Shown: positions 25,275 to 39,500 of the stretch, piece after piece
Numbering within the stretch: the first letter of the stretch is position 1
Layout of the letters: each line of letters begins with the position of its first letter
DNA from: Dicaeum eximium
Lineage: Eukaryota; Chordata; Aves; Passeriformes; Dicaeidae
Assembly (NCBI GenBank): GCA_013396995.1
Contig: VWZP01010350.1
Span: 1,112,806-1,176,805 of the forward strand
Length of the DNA: 64,000 nt
Reading direction: 5' to 3'
Program-made: the position numbers and the translations under genes
The notes under the pieces: model-generated
Databases searched by the model: none
Told to the model about the DNA's origin: nothing
What the model saw: only the letters and a program-made list of their open reading frames with translations

Positions 25275-28200
25275 GTGAGTGTAGGACACAGTAAGCAGTT
25301 GTTAACATTGAGCTCTTATATGAGACACTTGGGCTGAGGCAATTGAGTTTCTGGCAGCCATGGGAGGGACAGACCCAAGTACCAAAATGTGACCTGTCAG
25401 TCTGCAGCTGTGTCATATCAGCAGCTCCAGCACTGGGCTCTTCCCTCGTGCTGACTTGGAGATGATGGATCTTGGCATACACAGTCCAGCAATGCCTGTC
25501 CCATGGGTAGGGGACATGTCCTGTGTGTCTGCAGAACAGAGCCATGCATGGGGTGCTGCTTGCTGACTGAGATCAACAAGTGCATCTCTCTCCTGCATCC
25601 CTGGGGACAAGCAGGGAAAACAAGCACATCTCCTTCACTCTCCTAATCCAGATCTCCTCAGATAAATCCAAGGACACTGCTCCCCCAGCGTGGCCTGTGG
25701 GGCCCCAGGGCAGCAGAGAGCAGTGCTGAGGTGAGACTCCAACCTGCACAGCTCCTACTGAAGTTCCTGAGGTTTTGTAAGCTCAGCACTTCTTTCTCAT
25801 CAGGGAATAACGTCGGTAAACTGGAAAGGAGCACCTGCATCCCCTGCTAGTGTGTGGCGTGATGTGAGCTACCAGGCCTCTGTGGGAGGAGACTGAGGCT
25901 GCCACCGTGGTGTTAATCAGATTCCTGCCAGGAAAAAATAGCAAGTGAGTTATTTTAGTCATCCAGGACACCAGTGCAGTGGCTCTGTGACATGGACCAA
26001 ATATAGGTTACATGCACAGCCCGGGAGTGCTCGCCTGCCTGAGTCGTGTCTTCTGCAGGTGTTGGCATAACTTCCCCTCCTGGGACTTGTTTTCATTTAC
26101 ATGAAGCTATAAAGGCCCATGTGGCTGGTAAGGAGCAAGAATAAACTTTTGGTTAAAATATCATAGCAAAAACAAAACCAAAAGCCTGGTGGAAAAGTGG
26201 CAGAAGTCAACCCTTGCTTTCCTTTCCTCCTTCAAAATCAAAAGATGTGGCTTTTTTTGGAATATATATACTTATGTAATTTGTCCTAATTTTGGCTCTT
26301 AATAACCAGCACAGCTCAGTGAGAGCTGAATGATTGCTGCAATTAACCCATGTAATGTTATTTGTGGCTCTTTTTGAGAAAGGACTGGTTTGTCTCAGCC
26401 CACAAGACTTATTTTAGATAACCACCATTTTTAAGTGCTAATGTGGTTTTAAAGGTAGTTATTCTTGTCAATGTACACGACAGGAGCTTAAAAGCCTTTG
26501 AGATGCCAGCAGGGACCTATTAGAATTACCAGGCAGTGTACCAGGGCCTCAGTTAAGGGCATGCTTGGGAACAACAGGTTTTGTTCTCCAAATGCTGTTC
26601 AGACAAACCTGGCACAACTGATTCACCACATGGGCCCCCATCTGCAACCACTCTAGGCTGAACCCACTGGTTCTGGTAAGTCACATTTTGAGGAAAGGGT
26701 TCAAAGCAGAAATCAGAGTTCACCAACCCTTACATTAGTGAGCATAAGGGATTGGGCCACCTTTTCTTGCCCCCTGCTTGCCTTGAAGTGCTGGCCTGTC
26801 ATTGCTGAAGTGCACAAGCTACCCTGAAATAAAGCTGTGCAGCTCAAATACAGACACAAAGCAGCTTTATTTCTTGCTGCTAATGAAATACCAAAGCTGC
26901 TGGTTGGTGCCCTGACCCAGGCACCACCCCTGGGGAGCTGTGCTGGGAGCAGGAGCCCCACAAAGAGCTGCACCAGCCACCCTCAGCTCCAGTGTTACCT
27001 GGAGTGGGGAAGAAGGGCCTCCAACACTCCCCAGTCCAGCAGTCCCTCAGTGCTCCTCGCTCAGTGCATGGCTGTTTGTTCTGATCAGAGCTCTGCCTCT
27101 TAAAGGTGGATTATGGCACCATTGAAGGATAACACAATTCCCACGCCCCCCCATTTGGGACACTGTTTAACACTACCTTGTCACATGGACTGGGGAGGGG
27201 GAAGGCTTTTAAAGACTTAAGAAAATGGCTCCATATTGCTTGAAGAGGCACTTTTGTGGAAAAATCTTAATTGTGCACACACACAAGACCACCTACATGT
27301 CCCTCCCTCTCCCAAGAGTGGTCATGGAGTGGACCCTGGGATCTCAGAGGTTCTCACCTGGCAGATGCTGGTTTCTCTGGGTGTTAAATGCCTTCCTTGC
27401 TCAGCCAGCCTGCAGCTGCCATAGGGATGAGGTCGAGTTTTCCATCACTCCTTTTGGCACGGGTCTGGCTGCGGGGTTTGGGATGTGCTGGCCAAGCAGA
27501 ACAGGGGGATGCTGGCATAGCAGATCATCACTTTCTTGAGGGTAAATCTCTATCAGCCAAATCATAGTAAGGGTGAAGTAGGATTGCTGTTGAAAACGAT
27601 GCAGTGAGTGTCAGCTCCGTGATAGTTTGTGATATGTGGGATTACTGCCTGCAGTGGGCTGGCAGCCCCCTTTGCACAGGGCTTGACATAGTTAGACAAG
27701 CCTGCAATGCAATTAGGTAGTTGGAGCAGCAAGAAATAGGAGCTGTGTCAGCCCCTTCAGATTGATAACCAGTGCTTTAACCAACCTCACTGTAAAACCT
27801 CACTGTTGCATCCCAAGGATGATGTGGTCTCTCTCCTGGAGAGCACTTGTACACCAGAGGAATGTTTTAAAGCAATGTAATTGGCTTTCTTAGTTAAAAC
27901 CTCAGGGAGAGGCCAGAATAGAAGAATCACCTTCAAATTCAGCAATCCCTATTTTAAAGTGCACCCTATTGCAATTTATTGTAAAGTAAAAGACATACAG
28001 TTCTGACATGAAGATTGCAGTTTCAAAATTGAATGCAATATATTATGTGAAGCACATTTTCTATGAAGTATCTTTTTATTTTTACAAGACAACTGATCCC
28101 ATATTTAAAACATGTATTTGGTGCTGACTGCAGCTTTGATCTCTCTAGCAGAGAAACACTAATTCAAGAGCAGTGTTGAAGAAATGCCTTGGGTTGGGAA

Positions 28201-28768
28201 CATTTTTAACTGAAACACAGACACTCTCAAGGTTTCAAGGGAAAGGCACTTTGCCTGAAGGGAGTCACATGAAAAGCTCTGCCCAGCTTCTAATCTACAG
28301 GTTTCCTGAAAAACCTTATCATTACACACTTTTGTACTGACATTCAGTCTGATGCAAACCAGATCTATTTGTATTTGTGCCCCTACCTAGTTCAGTTACC
28401 AGCATAGATGTGAAATGTTGGATGAAAAAATACACATATAAGTTCCCATTTGGACTGATCTCAGAGATTAAGTGTGAAAAATTCCTGAAAACTAGACTGA
28501 GAAACTGTTAGTGCCTAATAATTTTCCTGGGGGAGGGCAAGCTGAGTGGGGCTCCAGGAGCTACACATCAGGCATGATATGAATACAGAAGATGCAGGGC
28601 TTTGGGCATTTTGTGACTGAAAAGTGAACAACTCCTGTCAGCCCAGAGTGCAGCTCCTCACCCTGCTCCAAATCACAAGCCTCAACTTGGCCAGCAGCCC
28701 TGTGCTAAGAACACCCATTTCTCTCCAACACAGTGTCTATAAATGGAGCTAGGACAACTGTGTCAGCA

Positions 28769-28815
28769 ACCACAGAATATCTCAACTTGGCAGGGACCTG
28801 AAATGATCATCTGGT
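28769..28815 (-). mobile_element. CR1 3'-end remnant
   Basis: ACCACAGAATATCTCAACTT followed by GGCAGGGACCTGAAATGATC matches the reverse complement of the CR1 terminus. It is short and truncated. Confidence 0.7.
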
Positions 28816-29048
28816 GGCTTGGAGGCACCTGAACTTCAGAGCAGTGGATCCATTCAGCTTTGCTTGCACCTGCAGTGTGCTGGGGGCACAGCTGCAGCAG
28901 GCACCCCAGATCTGCTGCCTTTGGTCTCACAGTGCCTCTTGCAGCCCATGATTTCTGTCTCCAGCAGGTGGCCCAGCCAGCCTGCAGCCAGCCATGCCTG
29001 GCTCTCCCTGGCAGTCTCAGTGCAGGGAAATGGGATTGTGATCTCTGC

Positions 29049-29068
29049 ACTCGAGATTACTCGAGATT
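29049..29068. repeat. 10-bp tandem duplication
   Basis: ACTCGAGATT occurs twice in direct succession. Confidence 0.8.
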
Positions 29069-30146
29069 GGCACCTCTGAAATCAGCCTAAATTTAAGATT
29101 ATACAGGAAAGTGGGTTTACGTACACCAAACTAAATATTCATTAGTACTTCAGGAAACAGCAATTTTGAATTTAAGATGTTTTTAGCAATAGTGGCTGCA
29201 TATCACGTCACAGCTGCAGAGTTTTGTGCATGCATTTTCATGCCCAGCAAATTTATCTTCTGTAATAACAAGGACCAAAATGGAAATTATGCAGCTAATG
29301 CATCAGTTCTGCTTTTAATATGACTGGCTCTGGTCTCCTCAAACTTACTGGAAACATCACCATGACTTATTTCCCCTTCCAAAGATCGATACCTGTTAGG
29401 AAAATAAATGCTGTACTAGATGGAAAGCTGGCACTCAACAGCATTTGATTTCCACTTGCTAAGTGCTGTTTACAGTAAAGCTAGATACATACTGAGACAT
29501 GACACTTACACTCATGTGATCTCTGGTTTATATTAAGTGTTGACTTTCCCTCAGAAAAATCTGTACTATCTGTTTGCTTACTGGTTTCTAATCACAAAAT
29601 ACACCACTTCATTAATTGATTATGCTGTTATACTTTTACCCTGTAAGAATACAACCCTGGCTTTTCTAAACCTGATGTAAATAAATTTCAGATTTCACAT
29701 GTAAGGACTTCTAGTCATGCATGTTTTGAAGCTAATTCTTCTAAAATAAGACAATTTCTCTTTCAAAATTCAGCAGTCATCAATAACTGAGTGTAGTTTG
29801 AACTGAGCAGAGCATATTATTCTATGTATCATTTGCATAAACTATACCTGCAAAATTGGGACTCCACAGATTTGTTCCTGTACATTTTCTCTGAATTAAG
29901 GAAGAGAGTATGAATCAATATTTGTTATGGAATATGGTTAATCTGTCCAAATTTGTATGTAAGGATGGGAATAAAGATTTGACAGTGATCCCTATACCAG
30001 TTAACTACAGCTGCTGATTTTTTGGGGAAGAAGTATGAAAATGGTCTGTTGGCATTCTTGTGTCATTTTTACTTGAATCATAAAAACTTCAGCAAGCCGT
30101 AACTTTACATACACACTAATACCACAAAACTAAGATATAAAAGCCA

Positions 30147-30152
30147 TTTATT
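30147..30152 (-). terminator. BZW2: Distal poly(A) signal AATAAA of BZW2
   Basis: TTTATT on the plus strand reads AATAAA on the minus strand, about 410 bases after the stop codon. It is a canonical hexamer in the right orientation. Use is inferred. Confidence 0.6.
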
Positions 30153-30417
30153 CAAAAAAATGTGGTGGTGTCAAATCACATACACAAGCCAATACTGAGC
30201 TACAAACACAGACCAAACAGTTCTATAAACAGAAATTGGAGTGTTCATATACCATAGTACCTGAAAAAGACCGTTAATAAAAAGGAGTCCATAAGTATTT
30301 CATTTCACTTTTTCTATATGGCTCCTTGCTGAATGTCTTTGCCTAAGTTAGTGTACACTGAGCCAGAGGTAGAGTCCCAAGTAAAGCATCTAATGCCTCA
30401 GGGCTCCATTAAAAACC

Positions 30418-30423
30418 TTTATT
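30418..30423 (-). terminator. BZW2: Proximal poly(A) signal AATAAA of BZW2
   Basis: A canonical hexamer on the minus strand about 140 bases after the stop codon. It could give a shorter 3' UTR isoform. Use is inferred. Confidence 0.5.
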
Positions 30424-30558
30424 CTTCTAAACAAAAGGAAAGTCTAGTCTATAGTTTTCTGTATGACACTGAAGTAAAGCCTCTTTGCTTGAACAGTACG
30501 GCATTCCCAAGCGCATTTGGCATTAACCTAGATTGAGACTGTGCTTTGTGGAACCACC

Positions 30559-30587
30559 TCAGTTCTCCTCCCCTTCGGACTCTGACT
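30559..30587 (-). CDS. BZW2: BZW2 last coding exon
   Basis: It encodes residues 411-419 (ESESEGEEN) and TGA. The acceptor is TTCTAG just above 30587 and the first two bases complete a Glu codon begun in the previous exon. The acidic tail is the C-terminal end of the W2 domain region and has the BZW2 form. Confidence 0.93.
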
Positions 30588-33500
30588 CTAGAAGAGAAGA
30601 GAGTAAAACACTTCATGTAGGCTGCACAAGGACACTGATGTGAGTAATTCTGTAAAAATAACAAGATACCCTTCCAGAATGAAAATTAAAATTTTCACCA
30701 CACCTAGTACTTCCTAGGAAAGGCTTGCAGATCAAACAGAGCAAACAAAAACACACAGCTTCAGGAGATGAAGGTTTACTCTGCTGCCCTCCACGGTGGA
30801 GCTCTTTCTTTACAGATCTGTCACTAAAATTTTCACCATGTTGCTATGAATTATTCTGGTCCTCTTCTACAGAGCCACATAATGTGCACCTGAGCTGAGT
30901 TTAATAAAGGATCAGCATTATTTGCTCACTCTTCTAATCTCTATGAGCAGACTGTACTGCTCTCATCCAGGAAGCACCCTTAAAACTATTTGCTTTGCAA
31001 ATATCAATCAGCGTCACCATCCAGCCTATCTAGAAAGACTAAGTGATGTTACCCTACAGGAGGTATGAAACATGTACAAACCAAATTTTTAAATTATTTT
31101 TATAGCATAAGATAAAGTTCATTTGGTAATAGAAGCAGAAGAAGTAGAAGTAACCTAGAAGCAGGAATACACATGCTTGTTTTGTAACCTAAAGCTACTT
31201 TGCATCATATTGTATTTCCGTGTTCACCTGACAGGAAAGGGCTCATTGCCAACAAATATTACACCATAGATCAGATTTCTGAGAGCAAACATGGTCTGCA
31301 TGTCCTCACAGAAACATTTTGTCTCCGTTTGTACTGGACTTTGTAATTAAGGACATCTGGCAGAGCGGACATGCAGGAAAGGATAAAAATAAAGAGCAGC
31401 CGAGGCATACAAGCAGAAGATTTTAAAAAAGCTTAATTAGACCAAGCTTGCCCATCCAAAAATCTAAGTGTGAAAGCAGCTGCCATTTTTATACTGCTAC
31501 ATGAACATGCTGCTAAGTTTTATCTGTTCCTTGTCACTGGTACAATATTCCCTCCATGTTCATAAAATTAATTATATTAAATGGATGCAAATGAACCCTA
31601 ATAATTCTATCCCTATCTATTACATATGAATTTATCTTTCCAACTGATGGGGAATTCTTTTTCCATGCAAAAAAAGGTAACTTACTTATTCACCAGAAGT
31701 ATTTTCCTATCAAGACCATGAAGAAAACCAAGTTAGGGACTAAAGAAACTAGTTCCCCTTCTAAATAACCATTTTAAAGCAGCAAATACAGATCACATAA
31801 TGTTAACCTGACCATTCAGCTAAAGCCAGTTTCAAGAGCCAGGGTGAAGGCAAGCTCATGCTATGTGCCATTAAACATGACAATAGCAAAAAAAGCACTG
31901 AGACCAAAAACTGTTTGGCTGCAGGTGTTAGCCCTAAGGTACTTGATGCTGTCCTCACTGCAGAGTTCCTCCCTGCAGAAGCTAAAAGAGTTTATCTATA
32001 GACAAGTGATACCCAATGAATAAAGGACTTCATAGGGACACCAGAATCACTAAAAAGGCAGCAAGTGTTGTTAGGCTTAGGCATGCCTGGAAACAATTGA
32101 GACTGTCATGCCTGCTGTTTTGTGTTTTGAGTCCTGAATACTTCATATCCTGGTACAACTAAAATGTGAGGGGAAAAAAAAAAACCAACAAATTTCTTTT
32201 GCAAAGAGACTACTAAAGTTCTTCAAATGAACCCATACCTTCTTCAGCGTTTTGCAGCCACTCCACAAATTTCTTCATCTGGTCAAGAAAAACACTTTTG
32301 CCTTTAGCAACATGTGCTTCTTTATACCACTTGAGGATAGCTTCTTCACTCAGAACATCAGCTGAAATACAGATCAGTGTTTGTAAAAAAAAATGTGTTT
32401 TTAGAGATTAGCAGGTTTTGAACATGAGAGGAGAAAGATTTTTTTAAAGGCAGCATAAAGCTAATGATTGCAGTGGAACAAGCTTTGCATGATCTCTATT
32501 AGGCTACAAATACAGAAAGAATATTTGATGCATATAATGGGTTCCAGATGCAATAAAATGTGTAATGTATTAGGCTTAAAATAAAGTATCAAATATTGTG
32601 CTTCTGTCAAGAAGAGTTCTTTATTTATCTGTTTTAAATATACCACATAAGATTGCTGGATAAAAGAAATACAATAATCAGCCTGCACATCTTGGAAGTT
32701 ACCACAATAAGAATGACCATGCTTTTTCTTGCTGTTGTATCACAGAATTGTGTATGGTTCTAGAAGTCTGAAGTGACAGATACCTCCTGACTGAACACTT
32801 AAGAGACAGCCAGTAAGGAATTTTGCAATCATTTTCCCCATTTCCATTTTCCCCATCATTTTTCTTATATTGTTTTTAGCTAATAAGTTTTAAGGTCATT
32901 ATTCAGACCACCCATTTTAAGGGATCGGCTTGGATGGATAGCACAGCTGACATTTTTATGTCAAGCATCACGAACAAAATAGCTGTCAGTGAGGACATGT
33001 GAGGCTGAGTACAATTCAGAATAAAGAAATACTAATGAACAGCAAGGACACTTATTGTTACCAACATATGCAAATTTAGGTCTAGCAACAGACCTCTAGC
33101 CCCAGGACAAAGCTCCTGTAATCCAGCCAAGCCAAGTATCTCAGTAATTGATGGCTGTGGAGACAAAATCTGGGATCCACAATGGCATTTTTGGCAGTTA
33201 TGTAATACAAGAGGCAAGAACAAACAACAACATCAACAACAAAAAAATCAAACTGTATTTGTTCTATAAAAAGAGAAAAGATGGCTTTCTACACCTCATT
33301 AAAATTTCCATTCTTTTTGTCTTTGAACAAACTACCCTCCCTGCTCAAAATCAACACTTTATGTACTTCACTGCTTCCCTGAGCTTCTTGGTGCTGTCCC
33401 ACCCACTGGGTATTTGCTTGCCAAGGCACCAACCCTGACCATCACCTTCTGCTTCAGCCTAAAGTTAGAGCAGATGTGGCAGGGAAGGGAAAAAGACAAA

Positions 33501-36500
33501 CTGAAATAAATGACACTAAAACCCCAAAGCATCTGATCAAATGAGACAGAGGAGACACATTTCACATATGCTGTTGAATAATAAACAGATGGAAGCAACC
33601 AGGGATATGTTTGAACTTAAGCAAAACTATTCCAAGACATCCAACAGTAACTGAATATAAAATCTTCTTGAAAATTAGGAATTTAGTAAGTACACATGAC
33701 TGGAAATTACCTTGTCTCTCAGGCACTTTTCCAAAATAAAACCTCTTCTGCAGTTTACTGCAGCTGACAGTAATGCTGAGAAAATGCAGGGAAAACAGGA
33801 CTGAGCTGGCTCTAGGCTTTTTTCTGTACATATAAATTGTGCTTAGTGAACCTACAAGAGGCACAAAAGTCCACCATCTTCCTGAAATCACAACCTGCCA
33901 CAATGAACTTTTTCTCCACTGTTACAAAAATGCTGGAAACAAGAAAGAGGTTTTGAACATGTTGCATTAAATACTTGCTGGTAGTCCTTAGCAGCAGCTC
34001 AAAGGCATTACAGTATTTAATGAATCTGGATTTTAATTTAGCAAACCTGAAAATATTTCACATGGACTCATGAACTTGCAGTTTAATGTAAAAGAGCATA
34101 TGAAAAGATTACATTTACCTCAGAGTCCTGAAGTTCACACAACTACATCTGCAAATTTACTCAGGGTATGACACATAGGACAGGCAGAGAAAATCAGGAG
34201 AGATTTCAGGGAAAAAACAAAAACCAAAAACAAAAACAAAACAAAAAAAAAACACCCAAAAACACAAAAAAAACCCAAATAGGGCAACTCTGTCCCCAGC
34301 TCAAGCTCTGGGGCACTGTGGACATTCACAAGTATGAAGCTGCTGTATAAAAGTGCTGAAGCCTGTTGCTGCATGACAGATCACATTATGATACTGTACA
34401 GGGAAGCACCTCCAAGTAGGCACATAGTTCAGTTCAAAAGTAACAGGACTCAAGTCTGCCTTTTTTTTTTAATTTGAAGCCCATAAGCTCAATGGTTTTG
34501 TTGCCAGAGGGGAAAGTGCAATTTCTCCCTCCCAATCTGATAAAGCAGCATGTAATCTCACTGTGTGCCTTGAAGATTAAAACATTCACAAGTCCGGAAG
34601 ATTAAAAATTTGCCTGCATTTAACTCCATGGCAATAAACCTCCTACCCTAACAGAAAAGAACAAAATGCCCTGAACTACAAAAAGGGCAACTGCAACGCT
34701 CCTTAAATTTCTAAGAAATATGACGTGGAATACATTCATGCCTCCAGCGCTCATAAGGGATGGCATTCTCCCACCTGCACAAAGATGCTCAATTCAACAA
34801 TCATGCAGGACAGGGTGTAGTTAATCATACCTCTAAGTTGCTTTGAAGTAGTGGGAAGGGAAAATGGAAGGAGGATGAAGGGAATGACTCATTTTGTATA
34901 TATATAGTTATTCCTCATTAAAGTTGATTATAGATACATTCTAATGGCTGAAGCTGAGCACTGTGGTTCGTGGGTGTGTGCACATCATTTTCACTGCAGT
35001 CCCAGGTGATGCCAGCCCCAGAGAGCTGCTTTTCCTGCAGGTGCAGCCAACTGCCACTCAAACCACCCACGGCCAGAGCCTCCAGGGACGTGAAAGGGAG
35101 AAGCTGCAGAGCAGAGAGACTGAACAGCCCAGTCTCTTTTCTTCAGGGTTAACTGCAAAGTTACTTGAACTTCAGGTCTCAGCTTTGCACTCAATCACCC
35201 GGTTCAAATGAATTTCTGCTTTTAACTCAAACACACAGCCACAGGCAGTAAAGGGAAAAGAACACCCTGGCAGCTGCCAACACAGTCAATCAATCTGCAA
35301 AACTCAACTCTATTGCATCTAACTCAGCTGGGAGAACAGAGCCTTCAGACAAGGGCTCTTTCAATGCAAGGAATGTCACCCACAGTACAGTTAAAGCCTT
35401 TCTGGTTTGTTTTGGGTTTTTCCCAGGAAAATTTTGCATCAAGTACCACAAAAAGTACTTGAATAATGAAGATATTTAAGGATAATTGTGATCCATCAAA
35501 AAGAAAAAAAACCAAACCCTGTATGAAATGAAACTTGAAGATTCCATTCTTCTAAGTGTTCCCTGCAGAGCTTGAGAATCTGTCAGTCTGCATCATTTGG
35601 TTGCTGTATCTGTACTGCAAAAGAATATCCCTGAGGACTAATTATGCCTCAAACCAGAGTCCTACTTCACATGTACTTGCAATCAGTTATTTCTTGTATT
35701 TTGTAAATGTTGCCTTGAATTCTAATGAAAAAGTACACAGAGGCTTTGTGTTTGCCATTCAAAGGGTGAAATCCTTATCCTCATGAAAGGAATTATTATT
35801 AATTTCAGTAGTGTCAAGATTTCACATTTGAAATTTGAAGGATAGACACAGGAAGGGGATCAACAGGTGAATATGATATATAGCACGTATTTCAACAACA
35901 ACAGTGCTTATTTTACCAACAGCTAAGGGACACACTGCAACACAGAAGGAACTAACAAACAACATACATCTTACAATTAAAGCAAGGAAGCCAGCAAACT
36001 TACTGAGTGCCACTCAGAATTCAGCAATTCTTATTCTGCAACTGGCTTTTAGATCTTGGTCAAAATGCAGCTGTCAGATTAACAACTGTACTGGCTTTAA
36101 GTGAAAACCAGAGAAGCAACATCATAGCTGGGGATCAGTATAGAACTGGACAGCTTATTTTTCTCTATACTGTCTCAGGAACACAAGGGTAAGAATAATA
36201 ATAATAGTAATAGTAATAATGTCAACAAGCTTTAACCAACTACAGAACTGTTTTTGCAAATTATACCTCAAAGCCAGTACGAAGCTGCTGCTACTTAAAG
36301 GAAAATAGGGCTTGGGTTTAAATTGGGGAAAAAAATGGATGCTCCTTCTTGTTTAGAGACAGAATAATTAAAAAAAATATCAACACCACAGACTTTCAAG
36401 ATCTAGGTGCTAATGAGCCCCAGCTGTCAACATGCTTAAGTATTTCCAGGTAATTCACAGGAAAAGTAATCCAAGGGCTATTTCATTATTGAAATATGGA

Positions 36501-39500
36501 AAGCATTGAGATGCAAGATGTTGGACACTGATGAGAGTAGTCACAGAACTAAATTCGTCAAAGCATGACTGGCATTAGGTGTCTATATTCACTGCTGACT
36601 ATTTTTATGCCCAGGAAGCACTCCCTCATAATGAATAACAAGCAACAAACTGTCCACATTCATGCTGGTACAAAGCTGTGTGTTTATCTGCCCATTCACA
36701 GAAAAATGTGAATATTCAGGTACCTTTATTTGTCACTAGATGAAGCTCATTAGGAACCCTGAAACCTCTCCAGATCTTGTGTGTGTTACACTTAAGAACA
36801 ACAGATAGGGGAAAAAGGACGTCTGCTGTTCCCTCACACTGACACAAGCAGCAACAGCTTTAGAAGGCTTTTTTCCTCATCTATTAGGGAACAGGAGATA
36901 TACTGTCATTGGAAGTTATCTAAATAAAGTGTATATCTCTAAAAAGACTTGATGGCTTGTTTTTAGTGGATAGACATAAACTGGGGAGAAGGAGACAGTG
37001 AAATCCACCAGCACTGAAACAAAGAAGAGGCAGGCAGCATGGCCCTGCACAAGCCACACCATGAGCCATTAAAGCTCAATAAAGTCATGTAGAAGAAACA
37101 GGAATTGAAGGCCTAGTGCTTCCAGAATCTTACCTGGTTGACAAAGTAGCATATCCTCACCTAATGGACACTGTTTAACTCCAAAGCTGCCAAAAGCAAA
37201 TGGAGCTGATGCTCCCTGCATCCAGCACGTAGAAGGGCCCTATGGCAGTGGCTGTGAGGTCAGGCAAGCAGCTGCCAGCAGGCAGCAGGTCTGTCAAACA
37301 GGGCAGATGCAGCTTCAGCCTGAACAGAGCTGGCAGCTGTGCTGCTGCATGACTGCATCAGGTGGCAGAGGCAGGTGCTGCAGCATGCCTGCCCCAGCAT
37401 ACTCCGAGCAGGAATACAGGCACAGCACATATTGCACAGACCATACAGTAGCTCCAAACACTCCTCTAGACACCATGTGAATCCTAAACAGTATGGTGGC
37501 ACCTGTAGTGCTGAGGCTGAAGTTTTCTTGGCCCCCTGAACAAGCCTGCCCAAGTAATCTCCAGAGTCAGAACAAGAGCACATGGGGTCAGCAGAGTAGA
37601 TGGGAACTAGGTTCTTCAAGCATGTTAAGTTTAATATACAATTCAGTGATTTATTTTCTTTTTCCTTTTTAAATGCTTTGGAATGTCAGGGTTGCTCTTG
37701 CAGGCTAACACAGTAATGAATCTACTCAAATTCTGAAAGCAATCCTACACAAGACTATTTCTGGTTTGACCATCAGTTATGCTCTGAGTGCACAGCAATT
37801 ACACCTCTCATTCACCATGTCCGAAGCAAATGTTCTTTTCCAAAGAAAATTGAGTCAAGTGATTGCTGCAGCTTGCAGCTTCAAGTTGTTCTACAGTCAT
37901 TAATAGTATTTACAAATTGTAGAATCTGAGGGCAGAAGGACAAGGTGCATTGCTTTTTCATTTATCATTGAAGTCAAGCTATAGTGAATGGATAGAAATA
38001 AATCCACATGACTCACTTCCTTCTGCAACCATGAAATTATTTTAACAGTTGGAACTCATTTGCCTTGAACATGTACCTGGACTCAATAGGGCGAACAAAG
38101 ATTAACATTAGGTTTCTACTCCTGCTGATTTTTCTCCTCCAACTATTTATAGCAAGAACATCAGAACAAACTGTTTGGCACCCACCCATCACAGGCGGTG
38201 CAAGACCATTAGTCTCTATGACAACCTGATCAGAATAAACTTGTGAAGAAGTCAATTTCACAATAAGAATGAAATCCATCAAAACTATAGCACCTGCAAA
38301 AAATTGGCAGGAAAAGAAGAATAAGAAAAGCCTTCTGGTAGGGAGCAAGTAAAAAAAACTCCAACTCCAAACCCCTGAAAAATCTTCCTGCTAAGAGGGT
38401 TTGCTCTCTCAAGGTTTCTTAAAACTAAGCTCTGACCTACTGTTGAAATCTGACAGAACTTGATAAAAATGTCTTCCTAGAACTGGTTTTATACAAGGAA
38501 TAAACTGCACTTGAAGTGGCTGGACAGTGCTTGATCCTGCTCATGCTTCTTGAATGGGATGAAAGCAACAGAGGGAGAGAAGGGCTTGTTTTGGCTTTTC
38601 CTGCACGCTCCTTTGAACTATCAAAGCACAAAGTATTCCAGAGTTCAACACCCAACACAGCCTGCTCATATGCATTATTTGGTGAAACATAATAGGAGAG
38701 TGGTTGACACTAAGAATCCAAGCACAGAATACAACAGTGGATTATGCACTTTTACCTTTATAAAAGAGTACCACTATCTTCTGAAAGGCTTTCATGAAGT
38801 GGATGTTGTCATAACAGTACTCCTGCACCTTCTGGAGTAGGATCAACTCTGACTGGCCTTGAGTGCTGAACACAGCAAGTAGGGGGGCATATTGCTGAAA
38901 GGAAGAGAGGGTAAAAAACAAAATTCATGTCAGTACACTTAAAAATAAATAAACTTTTTTAGAATAAACATAATGAATTTCATCCCTGAAAATGTTGCAC
39001 ACTGCATTTTCTAAAACAATTCAATGTATATACACAAATATCCATGACTTTTTGTAGCATGTCCTGCATGCTGTAAGCTAAAATTCAGTACCATTTAGTT
39101 ACTGAATTCTGTAAAATCAATTTATAAAGCCCACAATCTGGCATTAATTCTGTCATGCATTTCACAATGCAGCATTCTGTTCATTCAGGAGTGATGCTTT
39201 ACAGATGTTCATAACATAAGACATCCCAGGATGAAATACATGAAAAAAAGTCTCTAGTTTCACAGGGGTTTTAGAAGTCCCAGGAAACTGAAATAAAGTG
39301 AACTATTCCAAGTTAACTGTGATCAACTGTCTTTATTTTTTCTCATTACCACAGTCAAGAATATCATGACAGCCTTTGGTAAACAGCAACGTTTTCCAAG
39401 CACAGCATTAACTGCTAATATTAGTCTGACAAGAGAGTAACGGTACATTTCATAGTATTTTCCTGGTGTTTAGTAATATAATAAAAATAAAGCAAAAAAC

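Larger units (their letters stand above)
12441..30124. other. Intergenic region between BZW2 and TSPAN13
   Basis: The region lies between the BZW2 3' end and the TSPAN13 CpG island. No exon of a known protein was recognised. It contains CR1 fragments (12517-12590, 16032-16448, 18732-19095, 28769-28815), simple repeats, and one exon-like plus-strand segment (25114-25274). The longer single open frames (for example 21033-21476 and 23303-23767) have no family features, and opposing frames overlap, as expected by chance in GC-richer patches. Confidence 0.75.
30125..30558 (-). other. BZW2: BZW2 3' UTR (approximate)
   Basis: This is non-coding sequence downstream of the BZW2 stop codon. Two AATAAA signals are present on the minus strand (30418-30423 and 30147-30152). 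They imply UTRs of roughly 150 and 430 nucleotides. The left boundary is an estimate placed about 20 bases past the distal signal. Confidence 0.6.
32362..38755 (-). other. BZW2: BZW2 intron between residues 369 and 370
   Basis: 6394-bp intron. It contains an A/C-rich low-complexity tract (34209-34276) and an AAT/AGT-type microsatellite (36191-36220). A GC-richer patch at 37260-37620 gives a 119-codon minus-strand open frame with no recognisable family. No further exon was seen. Confidence 0.85.

Noticed and set aside
32738..32790. TATCACAGAATTGTGTATGG resembling a CR1 terminus
   Set aside because: Only about a dozen bases agree and the following sequence does not continue as CR1.
37260..37619. 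119-codon Cys-rich minus-strand open frame inside a BZW2 intron
   Set aside because: The Cys and Ala richness comes from GCA/CTG-type low complexity. There is no regular cysteine spacing, signal peptide or exon structure.
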